Below the pieces are notes generated by a model. The model ran no database searches and was not told the origin of the DNA. It saw only the letters and a program-made list of their open reading frames with translations. Shown piece by piece: positions 8,015 to 16,839 of a stretch of DNA of 64,000 nt. Source of the DNA: Gymnodinialimonas ulvae (GTDB taxonomy: Bacteria; Pseudomonadota; Alphaproteobacteria; Rhodobacterales; Rhodobacteraceae); the NCBI RefSeq assembly GCF_037543845.1, contig NZ_JBBIFX010000001.1:310001-374000 (forward strand), in the 5' to 3' direction. Numbering within the stretch: position 1 is the stretch's first letter; each line of letters begins with the position of its first letter. The translations under genes were made by a program, and so were the position numbers.

Positions 8015-9489
8015 TCCGCGGCCTCCACCAGCTGGAACCCTTTCGCGAGCTGGTCGGTGGGGCGCACCGGATAGACGCCCGAGAAGCAGGCATCGCAATA
8101 CGCGGGCTTGGCCGGATCGCGCCCCTCGGCAACGCCCACGGCGCGGTACAGCCCATCGAGTGAAATGAACCGCAGGCTGTCCACGCCCAGATGCATCCGC
8201 ATCTCTTCCTCGGACATGGTCGCGGCCAGCAGCTTCTCGCGCTGTGGCGTGTCGACGCCGTAGAAACAGGGCCATGCGGTGGGCGGCGAGGCGATGCGGA
8301 AATGCACCTCCGCCGCGCCCGCATCTAGGATCATCTCCTTGATCTTGCGCGAGGTGGTGCCGCGTACGACGCTGTCATCGACGAGGATCACCCGCTTGCC
8401 TTTGATCAGCGCGCGGTTGACGTTCAGCTTCAGCCGCACACCCATGTTACGGATCTGCTCGGTCGGCTCGATGAAGGTGCGGCCCATGTATTGGTTACGG
8501 ATGATGCCCATCGCATAGGGAATGCCCGATTGCTGGCTGTAGCCGATGGCGGCAGGCGTGCCGCTGTCGGGAACAGGGCAGACCAGATCGGCCTCAACGG
8601 GCGTTTCCTTGGCCAGTTCCACGCCGATCTGACGGCGGGTTTCATAGACGGACTGGCCGCCGATAATGCTGTCGGGGCGGCTGAAATACACGTGTTCAAA
8701 GATGCAGAACCGGGGCGCGCGCCGCTCGAACGGATGGAAACTCTCGATGCCCTTATCGGTGATCACCACCATCTCGCCGGGCTCGACCTCGCGCAGGTAC
8801 TCCGCGCCGATGATGTCAAGGCCGCAGGTCTCGGAACTGAGCGCATAGCCATCGCCGATCTTGCCAATGACCAGCGGGCGCACCCCAAGCGCGTCGCGGC
8901 ACCCGATCAATTTGGTGCGCGTCATGGCCACGACGGAAAACGCGCCTTCGACACGACGCAAGGCGTCTTTCATCCGCTCGGGGATGGTCTTTTGCAGACT
9001 GCGCGCCATCAGGTGGATGATGCATTCGCTGTCAGACGAGCTTTGGAAGATCGATCCGCGTTCGATTAACTCGCGGCGCAATTCGTCGGCGTTCACGATA
9101 TTGCCGTTATGGGCAATCGCCGCGCCGCCCATGGAAAACTCGCCGAAAAACGGCTGAACGTCGCGGATCTGCGTGGCGCCTTTCGATCCGGCGGTGGAAT
9201 AGCGGACATGCCCGATACCCAGCGATCCGGGCAGTGTTTCCATCACCTTCTGGCTGGTGAAGGTGTCGCGCACGAGGCCAAAGCGGTGGGCGGAATGAAA
9301 AGTCTTGGTGGGATCGCAGGTGACGATGCCGCCCGCCTCCTGCCCGCGATGTTGCAGGGCATGGAGGCCGAGAGCCACGAAATTGGCGGCGTCCGTGACG
9401 CCAATGACGCCGAACACACCGCATTCCTCGCGCAGTTTGTCATCGTCGAGCGGGTCAAACGGATGGCGGAGGTCGTTTGTCTCGTCCAT
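8011..9489 (-). CDS. purF: amidophosphoribosyltransferase
   Basis: Catalyses the first committed step of purine synthesis: PRPP plus glutamine to phosphoribosylamine. 492 residues. The N-terminal Ntn-hydrolase nucleophile is Cys23 in REECGVFGVIG, after a 22-residue propeptide expected to be cleaved. LHALQHRGQEAGGI follows. The PRPP loop is VILVDDSVVRGTTS near residues 365-378. I chose the ATG at 9489 because it gives the short propeptide; the frame stays open upstream. The DUF2199 gene overlaps the stop by four bases. The region upstream is divergent with a small membrane-protein gene. Confidence 0.96.
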   Translation of the reverse strand: MDETNDLRHPFDPLDDDKLREECGVFGVIGVTDAANFVALGLHALQHRGQEAGGIVTCDPTKTFHSAHRFGLVRDTFTSQKVMETLPGSLGIGHVRYSTAGSKGATQIRDVQPFFGEFSMGGAAIAHNGNIVNADELRRELIERGSIFQSSSDSECIIHLMARSLQKTIPERMKDALRRVEGAFSVVAMTRTKLIGCRDALGVRPLVIGKIGDGYALSSETCGLDIIGAEYLREVEPGEMVVITDKGIESFHPFERRAPRFCIFEHVYFSRPDSIIGGQSVYETRRQIGVELAKETPVEADLVCPVPDSGTPAAIGYSQQSGIPYAMGIIRNQYMGRTFIEPTEQIRNMGVRLKLNVNRALIKGKRVILVDDSVVRGTTSRKIKEMILDAGAAEVHFRIASPPTAWPCFYGVDTPQREKLLAATMSEEEMRMHLGVDSLRFISLDGLYRAVGVAEGRDPAKPAYCDACFSGVYPVRPTDQLAKGFQLVEAAE

Positions 9490-9659
9490 CGGGCGAATCT
9501 CCGGTGCCGGGGTTGGCCCCTGCATAGTGGGATGGGGCGGCGGTGTCACGAAAGGATCACAATGCGAAACCCGCCGATGTTGTGGATAGATGGACCGAGC
9601 GCACAATCTGCGGTAGTCTGCCGCACAATCGAGCACAAAATCCAAATAGGAACAGGCCC

Positions 9660-10115
9660 ATGCGATTGTTCATTCTTCTGGCTGCGGCGGCCATGGTGGG
9701 AAGCTATTTTGTCACCTGGCTGGAGCCGCCCTTTGCGGGCCCCGACCTGTCGCCCGACGCGATGATCGGTGATCAGTTGCAGCAGCTTGTCATGGACGGG
9801 CCGTGGCAGGTCTGGGTGTTTCTGGGGGGCTTTGCGGCGGCCGGTCTGGCCGGTCTGACGGCGCTGGCCGGGCAGGGGTCGGGGGTGATGTGCCTGCTGG
9901 CGGGGCTCTCGCCGGTGACGTTGGGGGTGTATTTCTACACCCGCGCCGAAGAGTTTCAGGCCGATCTCGGCCTGCCGTTCACCGTGGATTTCCAGGACCT
10001 CGAACAGGCCTATACCCTGCTCGAAGACTTCATCCGCGCGGGGCTGTACATGTATCTGGGCGGGGCGGCGATCCTGCTTCTGGCAGGGATCGCCATGACC
10101 CTGGGCAAACGCTAG
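9660..10115 (+). CDS. small four-helix membrane protein, function unknown
   Basis: A 151-residue protein with four hydrophobic segments: near residues 3-20, 50-72, 77-95 and 128-147. There is a short acidic extracytoplasmic stretch (EEFQADLGLPFTVDFQDLEQ) before the last helix. The ATG at 9660 follows AATAGGAAC weakly. It is divergent from purF and converges on cvpA. I do not recognise the family. Confidence 0.7.
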   Translation: MRLFILLAAAAMVGSYFVTWLEPPFAGPDLSPDAMIGDQLQQLVMDGPWQVWVFLGGFAAAGLAGLTALAGQGSGVMCLLAGLSPVTLGVYFYTRAEEFQADLGLPFTVDFQDLEQAYTLLEDFIRAGLYMYLGGAAILLLAGIAMTLGKR

Positions 10116-10138
10116 GGCCAAGCGCGACGGGTGCGGCC

Positions 10139-10705
10139 TTACTCGACCGGCGCGCCTACGTTGCCCACCAAGGTCTCGTACCGGTCAAGGATCCAGTCCG
10201 GCATGTCCGTGGGGATCTGCGCCTCGATGTTGTCCTGCAATTCCGCGAAAACGGCGGCCGAGCGGCTGTCGGAAATCGCGGGGATCGGCTCGTCGCCCAC
10301 GATCCGGTCATAGGCGATCAGGGCAACCACCACGAGCAAAACACCCCGCGCCACCCCGAACAGGAAGCCAAGCGCCCCGTCGACCCCGCCCAGGGGCGAG
10401 CGTTGCACCACCGACGAGAACAGCGGCGTGAAAAGCGACACCACCACCAGCGCCAGGATAAACACGATCCCGAAGGCGGCAAGGATGCCCAATTCGCGGC
10501 TTTCGCCGATGAAATCGCCAAGGACGGGGATTTCGGCGATCAACGGCAGCGCGTTCGGCGCGAAGATGAAGGCCACAAGCGCCGCGGCGACCCATCCGAG
10601 GATGGACATGACCTCACGGACAAACCCGCGCGCATAGGCCAGGATGGCCGATATCACAATAACGCCGCCCACGACGCCGTCGAAAATGGTGAAGCCATCC
10701 AGCAC
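10139..10705 (-). CDS. cvpA: CvpA family membrane protein
   Basis: A 188-residue CvpA-family protein with four predicted membrane helices in the first 135 residues. The motif ARGFVREVMSILGW near residues 25-38 is the most typical. The C-terminal 50 residues are soluble. In enterobacteria CvpA is linked to colicin V production and envelope homeostasis. The gene follows radA by 33 bases on the same strand, so the two probably form one transcript; the radA-cvpA(-purF) neighbourhood is common in alphaproteobacteria, and purF is indeed the next minus-strand gene here. Confidence 0.88.
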   Translation of the reverse strand: MLDGFTIFDGVVGGVIVISAILAYARGFVREVMSILGWVAAALVAFIFAPNALPLIAEIPVLGDFIGESRELGILAAFGIVFILALVVVSLFTPLFSSVVQRSPLGGVDGALGFLFGVARGVLLVVVALIAYDRIVGDEPIPAISDSRSAAVFAELQDNIEAQIPTDMPDWILDRYETLVGNVGAPVE

Positions 10706-10732
10706 TGCTCGTCTCCGTCTTTTTCGGGGCCC

Positions 10733-12100
10733 TTATCCTGCCCCGAAGACGTCGCCCACGAAAGTGGGGAGGTCCGCCATGGACTGGACTGTCACGCCCG
10801 CATTATCTGCAATCCGGCAACCTGCCGGTGCAATTGCAGACGAAAAACCAAGTTTTTGGGCTTCTTTCAACCGATTTTCCGCCTGAGACACCGGACGGAG
10901 CGCACCCGAGAGCGATAGTTCCCCGAAAACCACGGTTTCGCGCGGCAGCGCGCTGTCTTCGCGGGCGCTGAGCAACGCCGCCGCCACGGCCAGATCGGCG
11001 GCCGGTTCCGATATCCGCATGCCGCCCGCGATGTTGAGATACACATCAAGGCCCTGAAACGTGATGCCCGCCCGCGCCTCCAGCACCGCCAATATCATGG
11101 ACAGTCGCGATCCGTCCCAGCCCACCACTGCGCGCCGCGGCTGGCTGAGCGATGACGGCGCCACCAGCGCCTGAAACTCCACCAACACCGGGCGCGTGCC
11201 CTCGATGCCCGCAAACACCACCGATCCCGGCGCGGGCTGTTCACGGTCGCTCAGGAACAGCGCCGAGGGGTTCGACACCTCCGCCAATCCGCGCCCCGTC
11301 ATCTCGAACACGCCGATCTCGTCGGCGGGGCCAAAGCGGTTCTTCACGGACCGCAAAATCCGAAACTGATGCCCGCGCTCGCCCTCGAAATAGAGCACCG
11401 TGTCGACCATATGCTCGACCACGCGGGGGCCTGCGATCTGGCCCTCCTTGGTGACGTGGCCCACCAACATCACCGACGTGCCGCGCCGCTTTGCAAATGT
11501 CGTCAGCTCATGGGCCGAGGCGCGCACCTGCGACACGCTGCCCGGCGCGCTGTCGACGGTGTCGAGCCACATCGTCTGGATCGAGTCGATGATCGCCAGA
11601 TCCGGCGCCTCCGCCTCCAATGTCGTGAGGATGTCGCGCAGGTTGGTCTCGGACGCCAACATCACCGCGCTGTCGCTCAGGCCAAGGCGTTCGGCGCGCA
11701 TGCGCACCTGTGCCGTCGCCTCCTCGCCCGAGACATACACCACCTTCAACCCCTGCCGCGCAAATGCCGCCGCCGCCTGCAACAAAAGCGTCGATTTCCC
11801 GATCCCCGGATCGCCGCCCACCAACGTGGCCGAGGCGGGCACCAACCCGCCGCCCAACACCCGGTCCAACTCCGCCACACCCGCCGATTGACGCGGCGGC
11901 GGGGTTTCCTTGGTGCGCAGGTCTTTCAGCGCCAGCTTGCGCCCCTTGGCCGAGCCCAACGCCGCCTTGCCCGGCCCCGCGCCCAACGGCGCCTCTTCGC
12001 GGATCGTGTTCCATTCCCCGCAATCGTCGCAACGGCCCGACCACTTCTTGTGGGTCGCGCCGCATTTGGAACAGGTGAAGGTGGTGACAGGTTTGGCCAT
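10733..12100 (-). CDS. radA: DNA repair protein RadA
   Basis: A 455-residue RecA-like ATPase that promotes branch migration in recombination. It has the N-terminal four-Cys zinc finger (CSKCGATHKKWSGRCDDCG), Walker A GDPGIGKST near residues 97-105, the RadA signature KNRFG near residue 255 and a C-terminal Lon-protease-like domain containing the DLAVAAALLS stretch. Length is standard. The start at 12100 places MAKPVTTFTCSKC directly before the zinc finger. cvpA lies downstream on the same strand. Confidence 0.96.
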   Translation of the reverse strand: MAKPVTTFTCSKCGATHKKWSGRCDDCGEWNTIREEAPLGAGPGKAALGSAKGRKLALKDLRTKETPPPRQSAGVAELDRVLGGGLVPASATLVGGDPGIGKSTLLLQAAAAFARQGLKVVYVSGEEATAQVRMRAERLGLSDSAVMLASETNLRDILTTLEAEAPDLAIIDSIQTMWLDTVDSAPGSVSQVRASAHELTTFAKRRGTSVMLVGHVTKEGQIAGPRVVEHMVDTVLYFEGERGHQFRILRSVKNRFGPADEIGVFEMTGRGLAEVSNPSALFLSDREQPAPGSVVFAGIEGTRPVLVEFQALVAPSSLSQPRRAVVGWDGSRLSMILAVLEARAGITFQGLDVYLNIAGGMRISEPAADLAVAAALLSAREDSALPRETVVFGELSLSGALRPVSQAENRLKEAQKLGFSSAIAPAGCRIADNAGVTVQSMADLPTFVGDVFGAG

Positions 12101-12163
12101 GGCGGCGGTGTAACCGAGGGGCGGGGCAAGGGAAATAGACAAGCAACATGATGTCGTCCGCCT

Positions 12164-13660
12164 TTGGCCCGGTTTACGGCACATCTTGTGTCATCCGCGT
12201 CACACGAAGGGGCGGAAAAACGTCGTCTCGCCTGCTGCCAAGGACGCGGCAGCCTTTCGCCAGTCGCGGGCCGACACAACACCACGCGACGCCGGGGAAG
12301 CGTCCGAACGCGAAAAAAATCAACCGAAGAGCGTGGGCAGGGTTGCGGCATTCGCGGCGGGAAGGAAACCGGCAAGCGGTTTATTCGTTTGGGGGCAGAC
12401 CACGGACCAGTACCCGGTTCTTGCCTCTTCGCCAGTTGGCACAGCCGGGGAGTCCGTTCGCAAACGATACTCACTTGGTCGGGCGCGCCCGCATCGGTGC
12501 GGGCGGCGCGTCTTCGCGCGGCGCTATTCTTGATCCCGACAGGTCGATTTTGCCGACTCACCGGTCGTCAGACACCGTTTTTTCCTGTCGACACGGATCC
12601 AAACGACCCTCCCGCCGTCGGCAATGGATCGACCTTTTCTCTTGGTCCCCGAGGCCACGACACGTTTTCCTCGGCAACAGCTTCTGTTCCTGCTGGTGAA
12701 CTCTCCGTTGTGATCATCCCGTTAGATCAACCGTCATTCGGAACGCATAGCCTTACCGTGACCGGCGATGCCGACTTTTCAGTCGCGCCGTCCCGCCCCT
12801 CCGATCTTGACCCCCTCAACGCCACCACAGCCACCGCTGCGCGCAACACCCGTATCGAGATCGCCCGCGTCGCCGACGGGACCGCCGCGGGCGACGTGAC
12901 CGTCTCGACCTCAGGCGTGCCCGGCATGATGGACAACCTCTATACCTGGGCCGAAGTGACCTGGTTCCGCAGCACGGAATTCGGCCCCGGCGATGGCACG
13001 CTTTCGGGCGGCGGCATCCAGATCGGCGCCGATATCGAGATCGGGGCGGATATGGTGGCCGGTCTTTCCCTCGGCCATTCCCGCATCGAGAGCGAGAATG
13101 CCGGGACAAGCGTCGCGGGCGATTACACCTACCTCCAGCCTTATTTCGCCTCTCGCTCCGGCGCGTGGAGCGGCACCGCCAGCCTGATCTACGGCGCGGG
13201 CAGCTTCGATGTGGATGACGGCGCGGGCGAGGCGGACGTGCGCCTTGCGGCGCTCACCTTCGAGGGAGGCTACGACTACGCGCTTGCGCCGGGCTTCACC
13301 CTCACGCCGACCCTCGGCCTGATTTATGGCCGGGAAGAGGTCGAAGGCACCGCAGGCACGCTGGCGGGCTGCGACAGCGAGGTCAGCTTCAGCCAGCTTT
13401 CCCTCGGCGGTCGCCTGACCCATCTCGGCCCGGACGGAGGCCTCTTTGCCGGTCTGCACGCCGATTACCTGACCAACGACACCGAAAGCCTGCTGACCCA
13501 GGATCTGCTGGCCGAAGACGGCTGGAGCGCGCGGGTCGAGGTCGGCGGCCAGACGGCGCTGGGGTCGGGCCTGAACCTCGACATCAGTGTCGAGCTTTCG
13601 GGCCTTGGCGGCGACATGCGGACCGTCTCGGGCGGGCTGCGGATCGCGCTGCGGTTCTAA
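12164..13660 (+). CDS. autotransporter-like beta-barrel protein, N-terminus uncertain or degraded
   Basis: The C-terminal 250 residues have the alternating pattern of an outer-membrane beta-barrel (SLGHSRIESEN, YTYLQPYFASRSGAWSG, GRLTHLGPDGGLFAGL) and end in Phe (LRIALRF), as expected for an autotransporter translocator. Sequence from about residue 140 on (near 12580) looks protein-like. The first 400 bases of the frame are Arg-rich with no signal peptide, and none of the three plus-strand frames there gives a convincing start. The span is the maximal open frame, not a claimed start. It may be a 5'-decayed gene, a barrel fragment of a larger autotransporter, or a gene with a frameshift near 12550-12600. 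Confidence 0.5.
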   Translation: MARFTAHLVSSASHEGAEKRRLACCQGRGSLSPVAGRHNTTRRRGSVRTRKKSTEERGQGCGIRGGKETGKRFIRLGADHGPVPGSCLFASWHSRGVRSQTILTWSGAPASVRAARLRAALFLIPTGRFCRLTGRQTPFFPVDTDPNDPPAVGNGSTFSLGPRGHDTFSSATASVPAGELSVVIIPLDQPSFGTHSLTVTGDADFSVAPSRPSDLDPLNATTATAARNTRIEIARVADGTAAGDVTVSTSGVPGMMDNLYTWAEVTWFRSTEFGPGDGTLSGGGIQIGADIEIGADMVAGLSLGHSRIESENAGTSVAGDYTYLQPYFASRSGAWSGTASLIYGAGSFDVDDGAGEADVRLAALTFEGGYDYALAPGFTLTPTLGLIYGREEVEGTAGTLAGCDSEVSFSQLSLGGRLTHLGPDGGLFAGLHADYLTNDTESLLTQDLLAEDGWSARVEVGGQTALGSGLNLDISVELSGLGGDMRTVSGGLRIALRF

Positions 13661-13774
13661 GGCGGTTTGCGGCGGCCGTGATCGCGGGGCGCGGTTCCGC
13701 GCCGTGATCGCGAGTTGAAAAACGGTAAACGAAAATCCGTCTATCCATTCGGATCAAAGCTTTGACCCCGTTTC

Positions 13775-14233
13775 TCAACCTTGAGAATGTGCCGTGATCT
13801 GCCGTTTCGTCAGCATCGAAATGGTCAGCGAGGCCAGCACGCAGCCCGTGAACAGCCACAGCCCCCAGGCCGTCTCCACCCGCCCCACGGCAAGCCCCTT
13901 GGCCAGCGTGATATAGACCGCGATCAGGAACACGTCGGCCATCGCCAGCTTGCCCGTGATCTCCAACGCCGGCAGCAGCCGCGCAGGCGCTTTCGACAGC
14001 TGCACCAGCGTCAGGCAGATGGTTTTGACCATCGGCGCAATCAGTGCAAACAGCGCCACAATCGCCACCAGCGCCCATTCCCCATCCTCCGTCAACGCGC
14101 CGAGGCCGGACAGGATCGAGATCTCCGACAGCCCGAACAGCGGCAGGAGGCCCGCGCGCATCAGCGGCGCGACCCACGAGACCGGGAACAGCACCAGCAG
14201 GCAAAGATTGGCGGCGATGAGGGCTTTGGACAT
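13775..14233 (-). CDS. paraquat-inducible protein A (PqiA) domain membrane protein
   Basis: A 152-residue protein with four hydrophobic segments and the single-domain PqiA pattern (LVLFPVSWVAPLMRAG, ALEITGKLAMADVFLIAVYITLAK). PqiA-family proteins act in envelope lipid transport with MCE proteins. It is the last gene of a minus-strand run that begins with alr-mlaE-mlaF, which fits a lipid-trafficking role. The zinc-ribbon Cys pairs of full-length PqiA are absent. The start at 14233 begins MSKALIAANLCLLVL. Confidence 0.75.
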   Translation of the reverse strand: MSKALIAANLCLLVLFPVSWVAPLMRAGLLPLFGLSEISILSGLGALTEDGEWALVAIVALFALIAPMVKTICLTLVQLSKAPARLLPALEITGKLAMADVFLIAVYITLAKGLAVGRVETAWGLWLFTGCVLASLTISMLTKRQITAHSQG

Positions 14234-14407
14234 GGGCGGGCCTTTGATCGTGGTGTCGGTTTGATCTTGGGGTCGAGCCGCGGCGGTGCAAGGGGGCGGC
14301 TGCGGGAAAGGGTGCGCGCGCGGTATCAAAGCCGACGGGTCTTGTCGTGGTGGCTTTGCCTCATGGCGCCGCCCGCCCCGACGTCTGACGGACATCAGAA
14401 GTGACGT

Positions 14408-14779
14408 TCAGGTGATCTGACGTCGGTAGATGATCGCAGCCGCGAGGAGGAGCGTGAGGGCGAGGCGCGCGTGGGTGTGGCCGACGGGCGGCGGAGGGTC
14501 CGCCTCGCTCAGGGCCATGTGGGTGCCAAAGGCAAGGCCCGCCGGAAACAGCAGCGCAATGAGCGCCACCACGGAGGGCAGGCCGATCAACGCCCCCGCC
14601 AGCACGGTCAGCACCAGAAGGATCATCGCGGGGACGAGGTGGCCCAGAAGCTCGGCCAGGGCGGGGATGTGCTGGCGGCGGTCGAGGCGCGCGCTCAGCA
14701 CCACCCAATGGGCGAAGGTGAGCACCGCGTAGACCCAGAGCGCGGTGGCAGCGGCCTCGATCAGCGCGATGGGTGTCAT
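14408..14779 (-). CDS. small membrane protein, function unknown
   Basis: A 123-residue protein with four hydrophobic segments (ALIEAAATALWVYAVLTFAHW, ILLVLTVLAGALIGL, VALIALLFPAGLAFG, LALTLLLAAAIIY). Its ATG overlaps the stop of the gene before it by four bases (ATGA), so the two small membrane proteins are coupled and may form a complex. Family not recognised. Confidence 0.65.
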   Translation of the reverse strand: MTPIALIEAAATALWVYAVLTFAHWVVLSARLDRRQHIPALAELLGHLVPAMILLVLTVLAGALIGLPSVVALIALLFPAGLAFGTHMALSEADPPPPVGHTHARLALTLLLAAAIIYRRQIT

Positions 14780-15207
14780 AGGGTCAGCGCATCGGGCAAA
14801 AGGGTCGCGGAAAAAGCGAAGATCACGGCGGTGGCGCAAGCGAGTGTGGCGATGTCGATCCAGCGCGGGTGCAGGCGGGTTTTCCAGGCCGATCGCGTCC
14901 AGGTGACCGCGGCCCAGGCGATGGCGAAGACCCAAAGGAACGACCACAGGCCGGTGACGCGATAGCTTCCGGGGACCAGGTCGAACGTATCGGCGAGGGC
15001 CAATGCGGCAATCAGGACCAGTTCGATCAGCAGCAGGATATGGAGCGCGCGCAGCTGGGGGAATGCGCGCAATTTCACCAACGCCCCGATCGCCATCAGG
15101 ACCGGCAGGAGCCGCAGGGCGACCGCGCCGAGAAAGATCATCGCCCAGGTGAAGCGGCTGAACTGGAACAGCGCATCATTGGCAGGCAGATCGGCGAAGC
15201 TCTCCAT
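14776..15207 (-). CDS. small membrane protein, function unknown
   Basis: A 143-residue protein with four to five hydrophobic segments and a soluble N-terminus (MESFADLPANDALFQFSRF). It starts six bases after the mlaF stop and overlaps the next gene by four bases, so it belongs to the alr-mlaE-mlaF transcript. Charged loops with RSAWKTRLHPRW lie near residues 105-116. I do not recognise the family; the operon suggests envelope function. Confidence 0.65.
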   Translation of the reverse strand: MESFADLPANDALFQFSRFTWAMIFLGAVALRLLPVLMAIGALVKLRAFPQLRALHILLLIELVLIAALALADTFDLVPGSYRVTGLWSFLWVFAIAWAAVTWTRSAWKTRLHPRWIDIATLACATAVIFAFSATLLPDALTL

Positions 15208-15213
15208 CCTGGG

Positions 15214-15957
15214 CTATCTCAACGTTTCGATCGGACCGTCGGGGCGGCCTTCGATAAACTGACGCAGGTAGGGATCGCCGGCGCTGTCGAGATCGGCCAC
15301 GGGCCCATGCCAGCGGATCTCGCCCGCGTGGAGCATGGCGACGCTTGTGGCGATGGCGCGCACGGAGGACATGTCATGGGTGATGGTGATGGTGGTTGCG
15401 CCCATCTCGGAGACGATTTCGCGGATCAGGTCGTTGATCACGCCGGACATGATCGGGTCGAGGCCGGTGGTGGGCTCGTCGAAGAAGATGATCTCGGGCT
15501 CTGCGGCGATGGCGCGGGCCAGGCCCGCGCGTTTCTGCATGCCCCCGGAGAGCTCGGACGGGTAGAGATCGGCGGTCTCGGGCGGCAGGCCGACGCGTTT
15601 GAGCTTTGCAATGGCAATCTCACGCGCCTCCGCCCGTCGCAGGCGAGAGGGGCCGCGCAGCAGGCGAAAGGCGACGTTCTGCCAGACCGACATGGAGTCG
15701 AAAAGTGCGGCCCCCTGGAAGAGCATGCCGAAGCGGTCGAGGGATTTGGCGGAGGCGGGTGCGCCGTCGATTTCGATCGTGCCCGCGTCGGGCGTCAGCA
15801 GGCCCAGGATGCATTTCAGCAGCACGGATTTGCCGGTGCCCGAGCCGCCGATCACCACAAGGCTTTCGCCTTGGGCCACGTCAAGCGAGATGCCCTTGAG
15901 GACGTGGTTTGCGCCGAAGCGCTTGCTGAGGTCATTGAGGGCGATTTTCGCGGGCAT
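15214..15957 (-). CDS. mlaF: ABC transporter ATP-binding protein, MlaF type
   Basis: A 247-residue ATPase of the MCE/Mla lipid transport system. Walker A is GGSGTGKS near residues 37-44, the signature is LSGGMQKRAGLARAIA near 141, Walker B is IIFFDEPTTGLDP near 162, and the H-loop is ITHDMS. The GMQKR form of the signature is typical of MlaF. Downstream of mlaE with a dispersed element between them. The substrate-binding MCE protein (MlaD) is not in this window. Confidence 0.92.
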   Translation of the reverse strand: MPAKIALNDLSKRFGANHVLKGISLDVAQGESLVVIGGSGTGKSVLLKCILGLLTPDAGTIEIDGAPASAKSLDRFGMLFQGAALFDSMSVWQNVAFRLLRGPSRLRRAEAREIAIAKLKRVGLPPETADLYPSELSGGMQKRAGLARAIAAEPEIIFFDEPTTGLDPIMSGVINDLIREIVSEMGATTITITHDMSSVRAIATSVAMLHAGEIRWHGPVADLDSAGDPYLRQFIEGRPDGPIETLR

Positions 15958-15994
15958 GGATTTGGCTTCTTGCGGTCTTCGGGGTGGGGATGTC

Positions 15995-16044
15995 TTGGGG
16001 GCCAGCCCCCAAACCCCCGGAGTATTTTGGAAACAAGGAAGGGG
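15995..16044 (+). repeat. dispersed intergenic element, copy 2
   Basis: Hairpin GGGGGCCAGCCCCC at 15997-16010, then AAACCCCCGGAGTATTTTGG and AAACAAGGAAGGGG. It lies between mlaE and mlaF, in the orientation opposite to those genes. Confidence 0.8.
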
Positions 16045-16056
16045 CGCGCGTGGCGG

Positions 16057-16839
16057 TCAGGCGGAGAAGAAGGCCTCCGTCAGCAGGTAGTTGGCGGCCA
16101 GGATCAGGATCGAGGCGGAGACGACGGCCTGTGTCGTGGCCCGGCCCACGCCGCGCGCGCCGCGGCCGGAATTCATGCCGTGGTAGCTGCCCATCAGCGC
16201 GACGATAAAGCCGAAGGCCGCGCCCTTGATGAGGCCGGAGGTCACGTCCCAGGTTTCGAGAAAGCCGGTGGTGTTGGCGAGATAGGCGGCCTCGTTGAAG
16301 CCCAGGCGCGAGGTCGAGACGAGGTACCCGCCGAAGATGCCGATGCTGTCACCGACCGCCACCAGGATTGGCAAGGACAACGTCGCGGCGATCAGGCGCG
16401 GGATGGTGAGGTATTTCATCGGATCGGTGGATAATGTGCGCAATGCGTCGATCTGTTCGGTGACTCTCATCGTGGCGATTTCAGCGGCGATGGCCGAGGC
16501 GACGCGGCCCGCGACCATCAGGCCACCCAGGACCGGGCCAAGCTCGCGGGTGATGCCGATGGCGACGATCTGCGGGACCACGGCTTCGGCATTGAAACGC
16601 GCGCCGCCGGCGAAGATCTGCAGCGCCAATGCGCCGCCGGTGAAGAGTGCGGTGAGGCCCACAACCGGAAGGCTCAGCCAGCCGATGGTCAGGAATTGCT
16701 GCACGACCTCGCGCAGGTAGAAGGGCGGGGTGGCGAGATGGCGGAGCGCCGAGAGCGCAAAAAGCGTGACTTGGCCAATGGCGGCCAAAAGGCTCAAGAC
16801 CGTGCGACCCAGTGCGCCGAAAGGGGCAAACAGTGTCAT
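16057..16839 (-). CDS. mlaE: ABC transporter permease, MlaE type
   Basis: A 260-residue permease with about five or six membrane helices. The family core GITRELGPVLGGLMVAGRV near residues 104-122 and AAEIATMRVTEQIDALRTL near 127-145 are clear. With MlaF it forms the inner-membrane pump moving phospholipids between membranes. The start ATG at 16839 overlaps the alr stop (ATGA), so it is coupled to alr; alr-mlaE-mlaF linkage is common in Rhodobacterales. Confidence 0.93.
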   Translation of the reverse strand: MTLFAPFGALGRTVLSLLAAIGQVTLFALSALRHLATPPFYLREVVQQFLTIGWLSLPVVGLTALFTGGALALQIFAGGARFNAEAVVPQIVAIGITRELGPVLGGLMVAGRVASAIAAEIATMRVTEQIDALRTLSTDPMKYLTIPRLIAATLSLPILVAVGDSIGIFGGYLVSTSRLGFNEAAYLANTTGFLETWDVTSGLIKGAAFGFIVALMGSYHGMNSGRGARGVGRATTQAVVSASILILAANYLLTEAFFSA

